Shown here one piece after another: positions 51,568 through 61,288 of a DNA stretch of 64,000 bases. Origin of the DNA: Pedobacter deserti (lineage in GTDB: Bacteria; Bacteroidota; Bacteroidia; Sphingobacteriales; Sphingobacteriaceae); assembly GCF_024436415.1 (NCBI RefSeq), contig NZ_JAFMZQ010000001.1:248001-312000 (forward strand), written 5' to 3'. The notes beneath the pieces were generated by a model, which saw only the letters and a list, made by a program, of their open reading frames with translations, was not told where the DNA came from and did no database searches. The stretch's first letter is position 1. Every line of letters begins with the position of its first letter. Made by a program: the position numbers and the translations under genes.

Positions 51568-52642
51568 TTAAAATTCCATCAGGTAGGCTTTCAGAAAGCC
51601 ATTTAGATCGCCGTCGAGCACTGCCTGCGGATTGGAGGTCTGGTAGTTGGTCCGGTGGTCTTTAACCCTGCGGTCGTCGAGCACGTAACTCCGGATCTGA
51701 GAGCCCCATTCTATTTTCTTTTTACTGCCTTCGATGGCGGCTACGGCTTCCATGCGCTTGCGCATCTCGATTTCATAGAGCTGCGACTTTAGCAAGCGGA
51801 TGGCGTTTTCTTTGTTCTGAAGCTGTGAACGTGACTCCTGGTTCTTAATGATGATACCGGACGGTTTGTGATAAAGCCTGACTGCGGTTTCCACCTTATT
51901 TACGTTCTGCCCACCGGCCCCACCGGAACGGAAGGTCTCAAATTCTATATCTGCGGGGTTAACCTCGATCTCTATGGTGTCGTCGACCAGCGGATAAACA
52001 TACACTGAGGCAAATGAGGTATGCCTGCGCGCATTAGAATCAAAGGGAGAAATACGCACCAGGCGATGAACGCCGTTCTCGCCTTTGAGATAACCGTAGG
52101 AGAAGTCGCCCTGAAACTGGAGGGTAACTGACTTAACGCCAGCAACCTCACCTTCCTGATAATCCTGCTCGGTGACCTTGTAGCCATTCTTCTCGCCCCA
52201 CATAATATACATCCGCATAAGCATGCCTGCCCAGTCGCAGCTCTCCGTTCCGCCGGCACCGGCTGTGATCTGCATCACGGCCTGCAACTGATCTTCTTTG
52301 CTGCTCAGCATGTTCTTCAGTTCGAGTTCTTCTATGGTTTTCAGCGCCTTATCGAACTGCTCCTGCATTTCTTCGGCAGAAGCATCGCCCGCCTGAAAAA
52401 AGTCAAAAAGAACTTCTGTGTCTTCCAGAACAGCGTTGGCCTGCTGCCAGCCATCGGTCCATACTTTCTTGGAATTGATGGAAGCGAGAAGCTGTTCGGC
52501 TTTTTTGGGATCGTCCCAGAAGTTGGGATGGAGCGTCATCTGCTGCTCCACATGTATTTCCTCTAAACGTGCTTCGACGTCAAAGATGCCTCCTCAGGGA
52601 AGTTACTCTATCCCTTAAATCCTGAATTTGTTCTTTTGTCAT
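51568..52642 (-). CDS. prfB: Peptide chain release factor 2, with programmed +1 frameshift
   Basis: The gene starts at the ATG at 52642 and runs 20 codons to an in-frame TGA at 52580-52582. The surrounding CTT TGA C and an upstream AGGAGG with one codon between them match the classic prfB frameshift site. Skipping one base at 52582 gives the downstream frame (52581-51568), so the product has 357 residues. SPF ([12 protein letters not shown]) recognises UGA and GGQ ([11 protein letters not shown]) cleaves the peptidyl bond. RF2 thus controls its own level: scarcity favours frameshifting. The product resembles full-length RF2 rather than a pseudogene. It is divergent from pgi. Confidence 0.96.
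52580..52594 (-). promoter_or_regulatory. prfB programmed frameshift site
   Basis: On the minus strand the order is AGG AGG CAT CTT TGA C (AGGAGG at 52589-52594, CTT at 52583-52585, TGA at 52580-52582). The +1 shift onto GAC continues into the RF2 body. A Shine-Dalgarno-like hexamer in this spacing is the stimulator in Escherichia coli. Confidence 0.92.
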
Positions 52643-52647
52643 AACTG

Positions 52648-52678
52648 CAAACTTAGAGAAAACCCCTACATTTACAAA
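52648..52678 (-). promoter_or_regulatory. Promoter for prfB, nearly leaderless
   Basis: Minus-strand TTTG (52675-52678), a 19-base spacer and TAAGTTTG (52648-52655) match the Bacteroidota consensus. The ATG at 52642 is only five bases from the -7 box, so transcripts would have little or no 5' leader. That fits the near absence of Shine-Dalgarno use in this phylum. Confidence 0.55.
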
Positions 52679-52693
52679 AACACAATATTAATT

Positions 52694-54340
52694 ATGCTTC
52701 CTACGGTCAATTTTACTGAAACAGCAGCTTATAAATACCTTGCTGACCATTTTATCGATATTAACGAAAAGAGCCTGAAAGAATTGTTTGCGGAGGATAA
52801 GGGCCGCTTTGAAAAATTTTCCATTTTATTTGAGGATATCCTGGTCGACTACTCGAAAAACAGGATTGATGATACCACACTGGCCTTACTGATACAGCTC
52901 GCTAAGGAATGTAAACTGGACGAGGCCATTAAGGCTATGTTTACCGGTGCCCGCATAAATCAGACAGAGGGAAGGCAGGTGCTTCATGTGGCCTTGCGTA
53001 AGCCGGCAGATAGTGCTCTGGAAGTGGAGGGCCGAAATATTGTTGCGGATGTTCACGCTGTCCTGAATAAAATGGAGAAGTTTAGTGATGCGGTGATTTC
53101 AGGTGCATGGAAGGGCTATACCGGAAAAGCCATCACTGATGTTGTGAATATTGGCATAGGTGGTTCAGATCTGGGTCCGGTTATGGTCACTGAAGCTTTA
53201 AAAGCTTACAAGAACCATCTGAACATGCATTTCGTGTCGAACATCGACGGCACGCATATCGCCGAAACGCTAAAACTGGTAAATCCGGAGACCACACTGT
53301 TCCTGGTGGCCTCGAAGACCTTTACTACACAAGAAACCATGACCAATGCGAATACAGCACGCGAATGGTTTCTGAACAGCGGCGCTTCCAAGGGCGATAT
53401 TGCGAAACACTTTGCCGCCTTGTCTACAAACGCTAAGGATGTATCTGCGTTTGGTATCGACACCGAAAACATGTTTGAATTCTGGGACTGGGTAGGCGGA
53501 CGGTATTCGCTGTGGAGTGCTATCGGATTGCCGATTGCGCTTAGCATCGGTTTTTCCAACTTCAGGCAGTTGCTTGAAGGGGCTAATGCAGCCGACGAAC
53601 ATTTTGAGAAGGAAGAGTTTGGCAGCAATATCCCGGTAATCCTCGGACTGATCGGTATCTGGTATATTAACTTCTACGGAGCTGAGACCCAGGCGATATT
53701 GCCATACGATCAATACATGCACCGCTTTGCCGCTTATTTCCAGCAGGGCGATATGGAAAGCAACGGAAAACATGTAGACCGCAATGGCATTGAAGTGTCG
53801 TATGAAACAGGGCCAATTATTTGGGGTGAGCCGGGAACTAACGGTCAGCATGCTTTTTACCAGCTTATACACCAAGGGACAAGGCTTATTCCGTGCGACT
53901 TTATCGCTCCGGCGCAAAGTTTGAACCCGCTAGGCGACCACCATCCTATCCTGTTGTCTAATTTTTTTGCGCAAACAGAAGCGCTGATGAATGGAAAGAC
54001 TCACGAGCAGGTGGTAGCAGAACTTGAGAAAGAGGGCAAGACTACCAGTGAGATTGAAAAACTGGCGCCTTTTAAAGTGTTTGAGGGTAACCGGCCAACG
54101 AATTCTATTTTGCTGAGAAAAGTTACGCCACGCAGCCTGGGCAGTCTGATTGCTTTCTATGAGCATAAGATATTTGTCCAGGGCATCATCTGGAACATCT
54201 TCAGTTTTGACCAGTGGGGTGTTGAACTTGGCAAGCAACTTGCCAAGAACATTCTGCCTGAACTCGCCGATGAGCAACCTGTTTCTTCGCACGATGCTTC
54301 TACAAACGGCCTGATCAACCAGTATAAAGCCTGGCGATAA
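52694..54340 (+). CDS. pgi: Glucose-6-phosphate isomerase
   Basis: A 548-residue glycolytic enzyme from the ATG at 52694; a TTG at 52628 would add 22 residues of unrelated sequence. The phosphosugar-isomerase (SIS) domains show [13 protein letters not shown] near 155-168 (sugar-phosphate binding), [12 protein letters not shown] (a strong PGI signature) and [13 protein letters not shown]. The catalytic Glu is in GNQHAFYQ-like context (here [16 protein letters not shown]). Length matches the roughly 550-residue bacterial type. It interconverts glucose-6-phosphate and fructose-6-phosphate in the cytoplasm. Stand-alone gene between prfB (divergent) and DUF4251. Confidence 0.97.
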   Translation: MLPTVNFTETAAYKYLADHFIDINEKSLKELFAEDKGRFEKFSILFEDILVDYSKNRIDDTTLALLIQLAKECKLDEAIKAMFTGARINQTEGRQVLHVALRKPADSALEVEGRNIVADVHAVLNKMEKFSDAVISGAWKGYTGKAITDVVNIGIGGSDLGPVMVTEALKAYKNHLNMHFVSNIDGTHIAETLKLVNPETTLFLVASKTFTTQETMTNANTAREWFLNSGASKGDIAKHFAALSTNAKDVSAFGIDTENMFEFWDWVGGRYSLWSAIGLPIALSIGFSNFRQLLEGANAADEHFEKEEFGSNIPVILGLIGIWYINFYGAETQAILPYDQYMHRFAAYFQQGDMESNGKHVDRNGIEVSYETGPIIWGEPGTNGQHAFYQLIHQGTRLIPCDFIAPAQSLNPLGDHHPILLSNFFAQTEALMNGKTHEQVVAELEKEGKTTSEIEKLAPFKVFEGNRPTNSILLRKVTPRSLGSLIAFYEHKIFVQGIIWNIFSFDQWGVELGKQLAKNILPELADEQPVSSHDASTNGLINQYKAWR

Positions 54341-54453
54341 TGACCTTGGTTTTATAAAATTCGGCGACGGCAGTTTAAACCATACCGGCGCTAATTTGTT
54401 CTAATACAATACCGTAGATATAAATTCGTATATTTATGATAAAGGGAGTTGTT

Positions 54454-54990
54454 ATGAACACTATAAAGAATTTTCTGGTTGCTGTAGCTGTGCTGTTGGC
54501 GGGACATGCATCGGCGCAGACCGACAAAGCGACGACTGCGAGGCTGGTTGACGCTAAAACACTTGTTTTTAACGCCACAACCGCTATGCCGCTTGCCAAT
54601 GCCGACATCAATGCTGTGCTTAGCAAGATACCTGGTGGACAGGGCGGAAACATCATGCTCAGCGGCGGACAATACCAGCTTGTGATTGGCAAGGACAGCA
54701 TTGAAGCTTATCTTCCGTACTATGGAAGAGCCTTCAGTCCGCCAACACGCGATATTAATGATTCCGGGATCAAATTCAAGTCGAAAGACTTTGAGTACAC
54801 CAGCAAAAAGAATAAGAAGGGAAACTGGATAATCAGCATTGATCCTAAAGACACCAGGGATGTGCAATCGATGACGCTGACCGTTACTCAGAACGGATAC
54901 GCTTCACTTCACGTGAACAGCAATTACCGTCAGCCCATAAGTTTCAACGGCTTCATTTCCGAGCCGGCAAAGAAACAGGCTTCAAAATAA
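54454..54990 (+). CDS. DUF4251 family exported protein
   Basis: A 178-residue protein from the ATG at 54454, preceded by an AGGGAG that lies at a suitable distance; an ATG at 54436 adds six residues. The signal peptide covers 1-16 (VAVLLAGHASAQ). The mature DUF4251 region includes VDAKTLVFNA, IMLSGGQYQL and AYLPYYGRAFSPP. It is a beta-rich lipid- or envelope-associated fold in Bacteroidota whose function is not known. It is convergent with the glutamine cyclotransferase gene, 21 bases apart. Confidence 0.85.
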   Translation: MNTIKNFLVAVAVLLAGHASAQTDKATTARLVDAKTLVFNATTAMPLANADINAVLSKIPGGQGGNIMLSGGQYQLVIGKDSIEAYLPYYGRAFSPPTRDINDSGIKFKSKDFEYTSKKNKKGNWIISIDPKDTRDVQSMTLTVTQNGYASLHVNSNYRQPISFNGFISEPAKKQASK

Positions 54991-55011
54991 TGAGGCGGCC
55001 TGTGTACCTGG

Positions 55012-56112
55012 CTATTTTTTCGGTAATAATACGATCTCAAAAAGTTTCGGCCATTTTTTGCCGGTAACGAAAAGGCGTTTGCCTTGCTTATCCCAGGCTA
55101 TACCGTTTAAGACATCATTGGCTCTTTCGAATTCATCTTTGAAATAGCTTTTGCTGAGAAGGCCCTGAAGATTTATCTTTTTCTCCACAATCCCCGTAGC
55201 CGGATTAATGACAACGATATAGTCTTCCTGATAAACGTTGGCGTAAACTTTTCCGTCTATGTATTCCAGTTCGTTGATGTATGTTACTGCACCTTTGTTA
55301 TCGTACACATCGATATAGGCTTCTTCCTTATAGGTATCCTTGTTTAAGAAGTACAGGCGGTTAGTACCATCTGATTTGATCAGTCGGCTGCCGTCGAAGA
55401 CCAGGCCCCAGCCCTGCTTACTGTTTTCGTAAGGAAATGTGGAAAGCTGTTTGAGTGTTTTGGCTTCATACACAAAGCCGATGTTGCTTCTCCAGGTAAG
55501 CATAACGATCTTATCCCCAACCAGGGTTGCGCCCTCACCAAAGTATTGGTCAGCCAGCTTTTCCATCTGCACCGGCTTACCGCTCGCAGGTTCAACCCAC
55601 CTTATCGTTGAGTGCCCTTCCTGCCCTGTACTTTCCAGAAACAGGCCGTTGTGATATTCCAGGCCTTGAGTGTAGGCGGAGGTATCGTGCGGATATTCCT
55701 TAACAATCTTGTAGGCATATTCTTCCGGAGGCAGACCTGAGTTCATCTGTACCTTTATTTCGAGTGTATCTTTATCGCCGTCCTTGTCTACAATAGCGGC
55801 AATGGTTTTAAAACCTACTGATAGCCCTTTGGTGCTGATCATGAAAGGTGCTGCGCCCTGCCCTGTACCTATACTTTTACCGTCAATCAGGTATTCGACC
55901 GACCCGATATCCTCACCTTTTGGCACATCAAGCTCCACTTTGATGTCCTGACCCAGGGGGAGGGACTGATCGGCTATGGGCGACTTAAACCAGAGGGTTG
56001 AAACACCCGGCTTATCCTGACAGGAGGCGGTAAACAACAGGGCTAGCAGTAAGCATACCATGGATAATGCGTTAGATGGTTTATTAAAAGTCTCAACTGG
56101 GCCAGAATGCAT
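55012..56112 (-). CDS. Glutaminyl-peptide cyclotransferase (beta-propeller type) lipoprotein
   Basis: A 366-residue protein from the ATG at 56112. Frames starting further upstream (56169) lie deep in yraN, and the ATG at 56061 would lack a charged n-region; 56112 remains a judgement. The lipobox LFTASC places the lipidated Cys at about residue 31. A linker domain (about 40-125) precedes the glutamine cyclotransferase domain (about 130-366) with AYTQGLEYHNGLFLESTGQEGHSTI and QGWGLVFDGSRLIKSDGTNRLYFL. It converts N-terminal Gln to pyroglutamate on exported proteins. It overlaps yraN by 20 bases. Confidence 0.85.
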   Translation of the reverse strand: MHSGPVETFNKPSNALSMVCLLLALLFTASCQDKPGVSTLWFKSPIADQSLPLGQDIKVELDVPKGEDIGSVEYLIDGKSIGTGQGAAPFMISTKGLSVGFKTIAAIVDKDGDKDTLEIKVQMNSGLPPEEYAYKIVKEYPHDTSAYTQGLEYHNGLFLESTGQEGHSTIRWVEPASGKPVQMEKLADQYFGEGATLVGDKIVMLTWRSNIGFVYEAKTLKQLSTFPYENSKQGWGLVFDGSRLIKSDGTNRLYFLNKDTYKEEAYIDVYDNKGAVTYINELEYIDGKVYANVYQEDYIVVINPATGIVEKKINLQGLLSKSYFKDEFERANDVLNGIAWDKQGKRLFVTGKKWPKLFEIVLLPKK

Positions 56113-56455
56113 CTTCAATATGATTAATTTTATAAATGTCCTTATTTTCAAAAACAATTGCAATAACATCGAACCGAATCTCCTTCTGATGGTTCGTCAT
56201 GTCTATATAAACGGACGAAGCGTACTCCAGCTGCCGTTCTTTATGATAACTTACAAACTCTTCGGGCTGACCGTAATCTACCGAGCTGCGTGTTTTTACC
56301 TCGACAAAGATCACCGTGCCCTCGTGACTTGCAATCAGGTCAACTTCAGCGCGTCCGCATCGCCAGTTCATTTTAAGAATGGAATAGCCTAAATTTTCCA
56401 GATACTCCCGCGCAATCTGTTCTCCGCGCTTTCCCAGATCGTTGTGAAATGCCAT
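56093..56455 (-). CDS. YraN/UPF0102 family endonuclease-like protein
   Basis: A 120-residue protein of the YraN (UPF0102) family with a Holliday-junction-resolvase-like endonuclease fold. The signature is intact: GKRGEQIAREYLENLGY, MNWRCGRAEVDLIASHEGTVIFVEVKTRSS with the D-ExK catalytic residues, and a Tyr-rich C-terminal part. The physiological role is not known; predicted nuclease. It starts directly after dnaG, without a gap. Codon use looks like its neighbours. Confidence 0.9.
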   Translation of the reverse strand: MAFHNDLGKRGEQIAREYLENLGYSILKMNWRCGRAEVDLIASHEGTVIFVEVKTRSSVDYGQPEEFVSYHKERQLEYASSVYIDMTNHQKEIRFDVIAIVFENKDIYKINHIEDAFWPS

Positions 56456-58417
56456 TTATTTTATAATAACCGATCCAAGGTACTTCGAGATTTCCCGTTC
56501 GACGCCCTTGATGAACGTATAACGCTGCATTAATATTTCCTGATTGGCGGCGTCTGTCTCGGTCCTGAGCTCCTGAAGCAGGCTGTCTAACATCCTTTCT
56601 ACTTTGCGCTTTTTTAAATGAAAGAGGCCTCCAAGGATCGTCGCTTTTAGGTTCACCGTTTCATCGCGCACGTAGATGAGATGCTTGTTATACCAGTTAT
56701 CGCTCAAGGTATAGGGCGAAGTTGAAAGCGTAATGGCGAGATCAGCGATGTCGCGGTCGGGGCTTTTAATAAACTGACTGGCTACGGGGAGGTGACCACT
56801 ATCTATCTCCTGCCGGTAGGTGTCGATGATCCGGACACAAAGTGGATCTTCAAAGGTCACATCAGCGAGGTTCTGAACAATAAATGAACCTATGTACATG
56901 TTATCTATGTCGTCCCAGTTCACGAGCTCATGACCAAAGGCAAGCAGTAACCGCACAATTTCACGTTCCTGTATCTGATCATTATCGGCAGCAGCTTCAG
57001 TTGCTCCACCAGAAAGCGGGTCAGGGTGCTCAAACAGATTGTCGGGAGGCATATCTGCAGAAAATGCTTCAGGAGCCTTAACCTGGGGCGCAGCCTGACC
57101 AGTCTTCTTCAGCTTTGCTGCTCTGATCTTGTTAAGCTCAGACAGAAGCGTTCGTTCCTCGATCTGCAGCAGGTGGCTGCATTCACGGATAAATACCGAG
57201 GCTTTTATATCGTCTGGAATCTTCGCAATGCTTTCCACGATGTCTCGTATAATGCCCGCACGCCTGATGGGATCCTTTCCAGCCTCTTCGAGCAAGATAC
57301 CTGCCTTATAAAGAATAAAATCCTTCCGGTTGTTCTCTATGTATTTTCTGAACTCGCCAGACCCTACATGGTGCATATAGGAATCGGGATCGTGGCCATC
57401 CGGAAACAGGACGACCTTGACGTTGAGCCCTTCTTCAAGGATCATGTCCAGTCCGCGCAATGACGCCTTAATACCTGCGGCATCACCGTCGTACAGAATC
57501 GTCACATTCTGGCTGAACCTGCCGATCATCCTGATCTGCTCTGTGGTTAGCGAAGTACCAGAAGAAGCGACAACGTTTTCAATACCTGCCTGGTGTACCG
57601 ACAGGACGTCGGCATATCCCTCTACCAGATAGCAGTTATCCGCATCACGTATAGCTTTCTTGGCATGATATAGGCCGTATAGAACGTTGGACTTATGGTA
57701 AATATCGCTCTCCGGGGAGTTAACGTATTTAGGGACGTTTTTGTCGGTTTTTAAAGTACGTCCGCCAAAACCAATGATACGGCCTGTAAAGTTGTGGATG
57801 GGAAACATGACACGACCGCGGAAACGGTCGTACAACTTACCCTTGTCGTTCCGTATAGCCAGTCCGGTCTTTTCAAGGTATTCCTCGCGGTGTCCGGCAT
57901 TAGCTGCATGCTGAATAAGCGCATCCCAGGCATCCGGGGAATAGCCCAACTGGAATTTTTTTATAATGTCTTCGCGAAAACCTCGCTCCTTAAAATAGCT
58001 AAGGCCTACTGCCTTACCTTCCTGGCCGGACCAAAGCTCATTGGCAAAGAACGAAGCCGCATATTCCGAGACAATGTACAGGCTTTCCCTCGCATTCTGG
58101 GCTTCAATGTATTGTGGCGATTGTACCGTTTCCTCTACTTCAATATGGTACTTGGAAGCCAGGTATCGAAGTGCCTCCGGATAAGAATACTTCTCGTGAT
58201 CCATGATAAAATGGACCGCATCGCCACCTTTGCCGCAGCCAAAGCATTTATATATGCCTTTGGCTACCGAAACATTAAATGAGGGGGTTTTCTCGTTGTG
58301 AAAGGGACAATTACCGATCAAACTGGAACCACGCTTTTTTAAAGCTACGAAATCACCAACCACCTCTTCAATACGGGCGGCATCCATGATTTTATTTATG
58401 GTATCCTGGTTGATCAC
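56456..58417 (-). CDS. dnaG: DNA primase
   Basis: A 653-residue primase. The zinc-binding domain has C37, H40, C58 and C61 (CPFH...CFGC). The core shows FPIHNFTGRIIGFGGRTL and the Toprim motifs: LVEGYADVLSVHQAG with the metal-binding Glu, and ILYDGDAAGIKAS with the DxD-like pair. The C-terminal DnaB-binding helical domain covers about 480-653. It makes RNA primers on the lagging strand. It is followed at once by yraN and preceded by an SGNH gene 11 bases away. Nothing is missing. Confidence 0.97.
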   Translation of the reverse strand: MINQDTINKIMDAARIEEVVGDFVALKKRGSSLIGNCPFHNEKTPSFNVSVAKGIYKCFGCGKGGDAVHFIMDHEKYSYPEALRYLASKYHIEVEETVQSPQYIEAQNARESLYIVSEYAASFFANELWSGQEGKAVGLSYFKERGFREDIIKKFQLGYSPDAWDALIQHAANAGHREEYLEKTGLAIRNDKGKLYDRFRGRVMFPIHNFTGRIIGFGGRTLKTDKNVPKYVNSPESDIYHKSNVLYGLYHAKKAIRDADNCYLVEGYADVLSVHQAGIENVVASSGTSLTTEQIRMIGRFSQNVTILYDGDAAGIKASLRGLDMILEEGLNVKVVLFPDGHDPDSYMHHVGSGEFRKYIENNRKDFILYKAGILLEEAGKDPIRRAGIIRDIVESIAKIPDDIKASVFIRECSHLLQIEERTLLSELNKIRAAKLKKTGQAAPQVKAPEAFSADMPPDNLFEHPDPLSGGATEAAADNDQIQEREIVRLLLAFGHELVNWDDIDNMYIGSFIVQNLADVTFEDPLCVRIIDTYRQEIDSGHLPVASQFIKSPDRDIADLAITLSTSPYTLSDNWYNKHLIYVRDETVNLKATILGGLFHLKKRKVERMLDSLLQELRTETDAANQEILMQRYTFIKGVEREISKYLGSVIIK

Positions 58418-58428
58418 TTGTTAGGTTC

Positions 58429-59094
58429 CTATTTAACCAGTGGCAGTAAACTATCGGCCACAGTTTTGTTCCCTTTCTCGTTTAAGTGTACCCGATCAGT
58501 CGTAAGAATGCCACGATCGTTGTCGCCCGGGTTGTTAGTCTTGGCATACTCCGTAAAAATGGTTCTCAGATCGCACAGTGGCAGGTTGTTTTTCGAAGCG
58601 ATTTCACGTATTGCCCCTGAATATTTATCGAGATCGGTATCCATTTCGTTAGCACCATTTTTCTTTTCACCGATCACTGCTGGCGTGCAAAGGACGACTT
58701 TAGCGCCATTGTTCTGAATCTTCTTGATAAGTGCCTCGTAAAAACGGATAAACTTGTCGTAATCTGTGCCGGTCTTGCTCAGTTGTTTGTGCCACACATC
58801 ATTTACACCGATATAAATAACCACCAGGTCGGGCTTTTTATTAAGCACATCCTCTTCCATGCGGAGGTAAAGATCGTAAACTTTGTTGCCTCCGATACCT
58901 GCGCCGATGACTTCATATTTGGCCGGATCGAGAGCCTTGCGGATGAGGTCGACATACCCTCCAGGCTGCACGCCGGCCTGGGTAATTGAATCTCCGAAAA
59001 AGATAATTTTTTTGGGTTTGAAGGTCATTGCCGACAGTAATACAACCACGGCGATGGCCAGGGTAACAGTAAGGGTTTTGGTAGCGGTTTTCAT
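58429..59094 (-). CDS. SGNH/GDSL-family hydrolase
   Basis: A 221-residue exported enzyme with a signal peptide or anchor (about 8-26). All four family blocks are present: FFGDSITQAG (nucleophile Ser), GIGGNKVYDLYL, IYIGVNDVWH and DRVHLNEKGNK (catalytic Asp and His). It may be an esterase or acetylhydrolase acting on polysaccharides or lipids in the periplasm. It is transcribed with dnaG and the secA-side genes in the same direction. Substrate unknown. Confidence 0.9.
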   Translation of the reverse strand: MKTATKTLTVTLAIAVVVLLSAMTFKPKKIIFFGDSITQAGVQPGGYVDLIRKALDPAKYEVIGAGIGGNKVYDLYLRMEEDVLNKKPDLVVIYIGVNDVWHKQLSKTGTDYDKFIRFYEALIKKIQNNGAKVVLCTPAVIGEKKNGANEMDTDLDKYSGAIREIASKNNLPLCDLRTIFTEYAKTNNPGDNDRGILTTDRVHLNEKGNKTVADSLLPLVK

Positions 59095-59147
59095 TGTGTT
59101 GGTTTATTAAGGTTAAGTATTGCTGGTCTGTTTGCGAAGTTATAAAA

Positions 59148-60089
59148 TTACTCGCCCTTTTCAAGCCGGTAATCCTTATGGACGATGAGAAAACTGGCGC
59201 GCTCTTCTTTCTTAAAAGGATGGTCCCAGTTTCCCTGATACGCAACTTTTGTGGGTAGTTTCTCGCCCTCAAAATAGCTCATTTCTATGTTCATCTGCAC
59301 ATCAAAATCGAACAGCATATTTCCATACTTCATATCTACATACCTGCCCAGTATCTCGAAGTTTCGCTTGTCAAAGATGGTGGTCAGCGTCTTGATCATC
59401 AGTCCATTTTTGGTACCGCGGCTGATATCGTCTTTTACAGATACCGTGAACCGGTACACCGGAATAGAATCAAGATAGGTTCCGCTTTCATACTTATAGT
59501 CGTAGTACTGACGCATGTTTGCCGTAAACAACTCCGTTTTATTGCCAATGAAAGGCAATCCTTTAATGGGCTTCCCAGGTGAAAACAAAAGCGTCTTAAG
59601 CTTGTCCTTGTAACTTTCGTTGGTACTGCCGGGCTTCCCCGCTGTTCCTGTAGCCTCCACATAAGGCGTCTGATAAGCGTTCAGAAATATGAAATCGAAC
59701 ATTTCGACCGTATAGAGCTGATACTTACCGTTCTTCTTATACACGTTCCCCTGATCTGACTTAGCCAGATACTCCATTTTCTTAGGCCCCGAGTTGTAAT
59801 GCTTGATTTTACGATACAACTGGCCATCTACCTTGTTCTGTTTGTTATATGTATAGATGTTGTTCTCGGCAATAAAGCTATAACGCTTCATTTCACGGAA
59901 TGCCTGATAGAAGGTATTGTCGTTGATAATGGCATTGATGAATGTTTCCACGCCGAACTTCTGCGCTTTGATGTTAATTACAGAATCGAGCTGTATGGTC
60001 TTGATCGTGTCCGGATTAAACCGCTCTATCTCCTGTGTATATGCTCGGACAGGCAAAAACGCCACTGCAAACAGCCATAAATACCTCAT
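59148..60089 (-). CDS. Hypothetical exported protein
   Basis: A 313-residue protein with a signal peptide (1-19). I do not recognise it with certainty; the central block (FYQAFREMKRYSF, then IKHYNSGPKKMEYL) is reminiscent of the DUF5686-related N-terminal regions of Bacteroidota carboxypeptidase-like proteins, but nothing more is claimed. The mature part appears beta-rich with many Tyr and Lys residues. It is 11 bases after the amidohydrolase gene and 53 before the SGNH gene. No cysteines in the mature part suggest no disulfide chemistry. Confidence 0.65.
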   Translation of the reverse strand: MRYLWLFAVAFLPVRAYTQEIERFNPDTIKTIQLDSVINIKAQKFGVETFINAIINDNTFYQAFREMKRYSFIAENNIYTYNKQNKVDGQLYRKIKHYNSGPKKMEYLAKSDQGNVYKKNGKYQLYTVEMFDFIFLNAYQTPYVEATGTAGKPGSTNESYKDKLKTLLFSPGKPIKGLPFIGNKTELFTANMRQYYDYKYESGTYLDSIPVYRFTVSVKDDISRGTKNGLMIKTLTTIFDKRNFEILGRYVDMKYGNMLFDFDVQMNIEMSYFEGEKLPTKVAYQGNWDHPFKKEERASFLIVHKDYRLEKGE

Positions 60090-60100
60090 AAAATTTGTTG

Positions 60101-61288
60101 TTAATTACCCAACTGCTTCAGTGCAGCATAGGCCATTAAGCCGGTTGATAGCTGAAGTGCATCTTCGTCGATATCAAAATTTGGCGTATGTACAGAATAC
60201 GTTGTATTTTTCGCTTTATTGCCTGTGCCCAGCCGATAAAAACATGCATTGGTGACCTGCGAATAATAGGCAAAATCCTCGGCGGCCATCCAGATGTCGA
60301 GGTCGACGACATTCTCTTTGCCCAGGTAATCTTCTGCAAATTCACGGACGTTAGCCGTTAATGCCGGTTCATTGATGAGAAACGGATAGCCGTCCATAAT
60401 ACGAAATTCACAACTACCGCCCATACTCTCCGCCATGCCTTCAGCCATCTTTTTCATACGCAGCTTAGCCTCCCTTCGCCAGTCCTCATCAAGTGTACGA
60501 AACGTACCCTCTATCTTGACCTCGTTGGGGATAATGTTGGTAGCTCCGTTTGCCTCCAGTTTACCAAACGAAAGGACAGAGGGCAATCTAGGGTCGGCAT
60601 TGCGGCTTACTATCTGCTGAAGCGCTACAATAATATGCGATGCGATGAGGACGGGATCAATATTCTGATGTGGCTGTGCCCCATGTCCGCCTTTTCCTCT
60701 GACAGTCACATAAAGTTCATCGGTAGAGGCCATATAAATGCCCGACCGGAAACCTACCTTGCCTGCATCGATAAGCGGCATTACATGCTGACCGATGATG
60801 TGCTGCACTGGAGGACTTTCAAGAACACCCTCTTTAATCAGAATGCTGGCACCACCCGGAAGCAATTCTTCTGCGGGCTGAAAGATAAGTTTAACGGTTC
60901 CTGCAAACTTATCTTTTAGTGTATTTAGGATATATGCGGTACCGAGCAAAGAAGAACTGTGTACATCATGACCACATGCATGCATAACCCCAGCATTCTT
61001 TGACGCGTATGGCTTATCATTTGCCTCCAAAATAGGCAAAGCATCCATATCCGCCCGCAGGGCGATAACGCGTTCTGACGGCAAAGCTCCTTCTATCAAT
61101 GCCACTACACCGGTATCCGCCATTTCTTTAAAAGGAATTCCCCATTCGGACAGCCTTGCTTTGATAAATGCAGAAGTCTCATACTCTTTAAACGACAGTT
61201 CAGGATTCGCATGAAGATGCCTGCGGTAACCCACCACCTGCTCAAAGATATCAGCAGACAACTGTTTGATCTGGTCTTTGTGTATCAT
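60101..61288 (-). CDS. M20D-type amidohydrolase (N-acyl-amino-acid type)
   Basis: A 395-residue cytoplasmic zinc hydrolase of the M20D family. Metal and catalytic residues are visible: LRADMDALPI, MHACGHDVHSS (Cys/His/Asp), FQPAEELLPGG with the Glu pair, and WMAAEDFAYYSQ near the C-terminus. The dimerisation lid domain covers about 180-290. Such enzymes split N-acetyl or N-acyl amino acids (hippurate hydrolase-like). It overlaps the SPOR-like gene by one base and is 11 bases ahead of the 313-residue gene. Confidence 0.93.
   Translation of the reverse strand: MIHKDQIKQLSADIFEQVVGYRRHLHANPELSFKEYETSAFIKARLSEWGIPFKEMADTGVVALIEGALPSERVIALRADMDALPILEANDKPYASKNAGVMHACGHDVHSSSLLGTAYILNTLKDKFAGTVKLIFQPAEELLPGGASILIKEGVLESPPVQHIIGQHVMPLIDAGKVGFRSGIYMASTDELYVTVRGKGGHGAQPHQNIDPVLIASHIIVALQQIVSRNADPRLPSVLSFGKLEANGATNIIPNEVKIEGTFRTLDEDWRREAKLRMKKMAEGMAESMGGSCEFRIMDGYPFLINEPALTANVREFAEDYLGKENVVDLDIWMAAEDFAYYSQVTNACFYRLGTGNKAKNTTYSVHTPNFDIDEDALQLSTGLMAYAALKQLGN

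Noticed and set aside
52580-52582. In-frame TGA suggesting a prfB pseudogene
   Set aside because: It sits in a canonical +1 frameshift context (AGGAGG, CTT TGA C) and the downstream frame is complete, with SPF and GGQ motifs.
52628-52693. TTG start for pgi giving 22 more residues
   Set aside because: The extra residues overlap the prfB start and promoter region and are unlike the PGI N-terminus; the ATG at 52694 fits.
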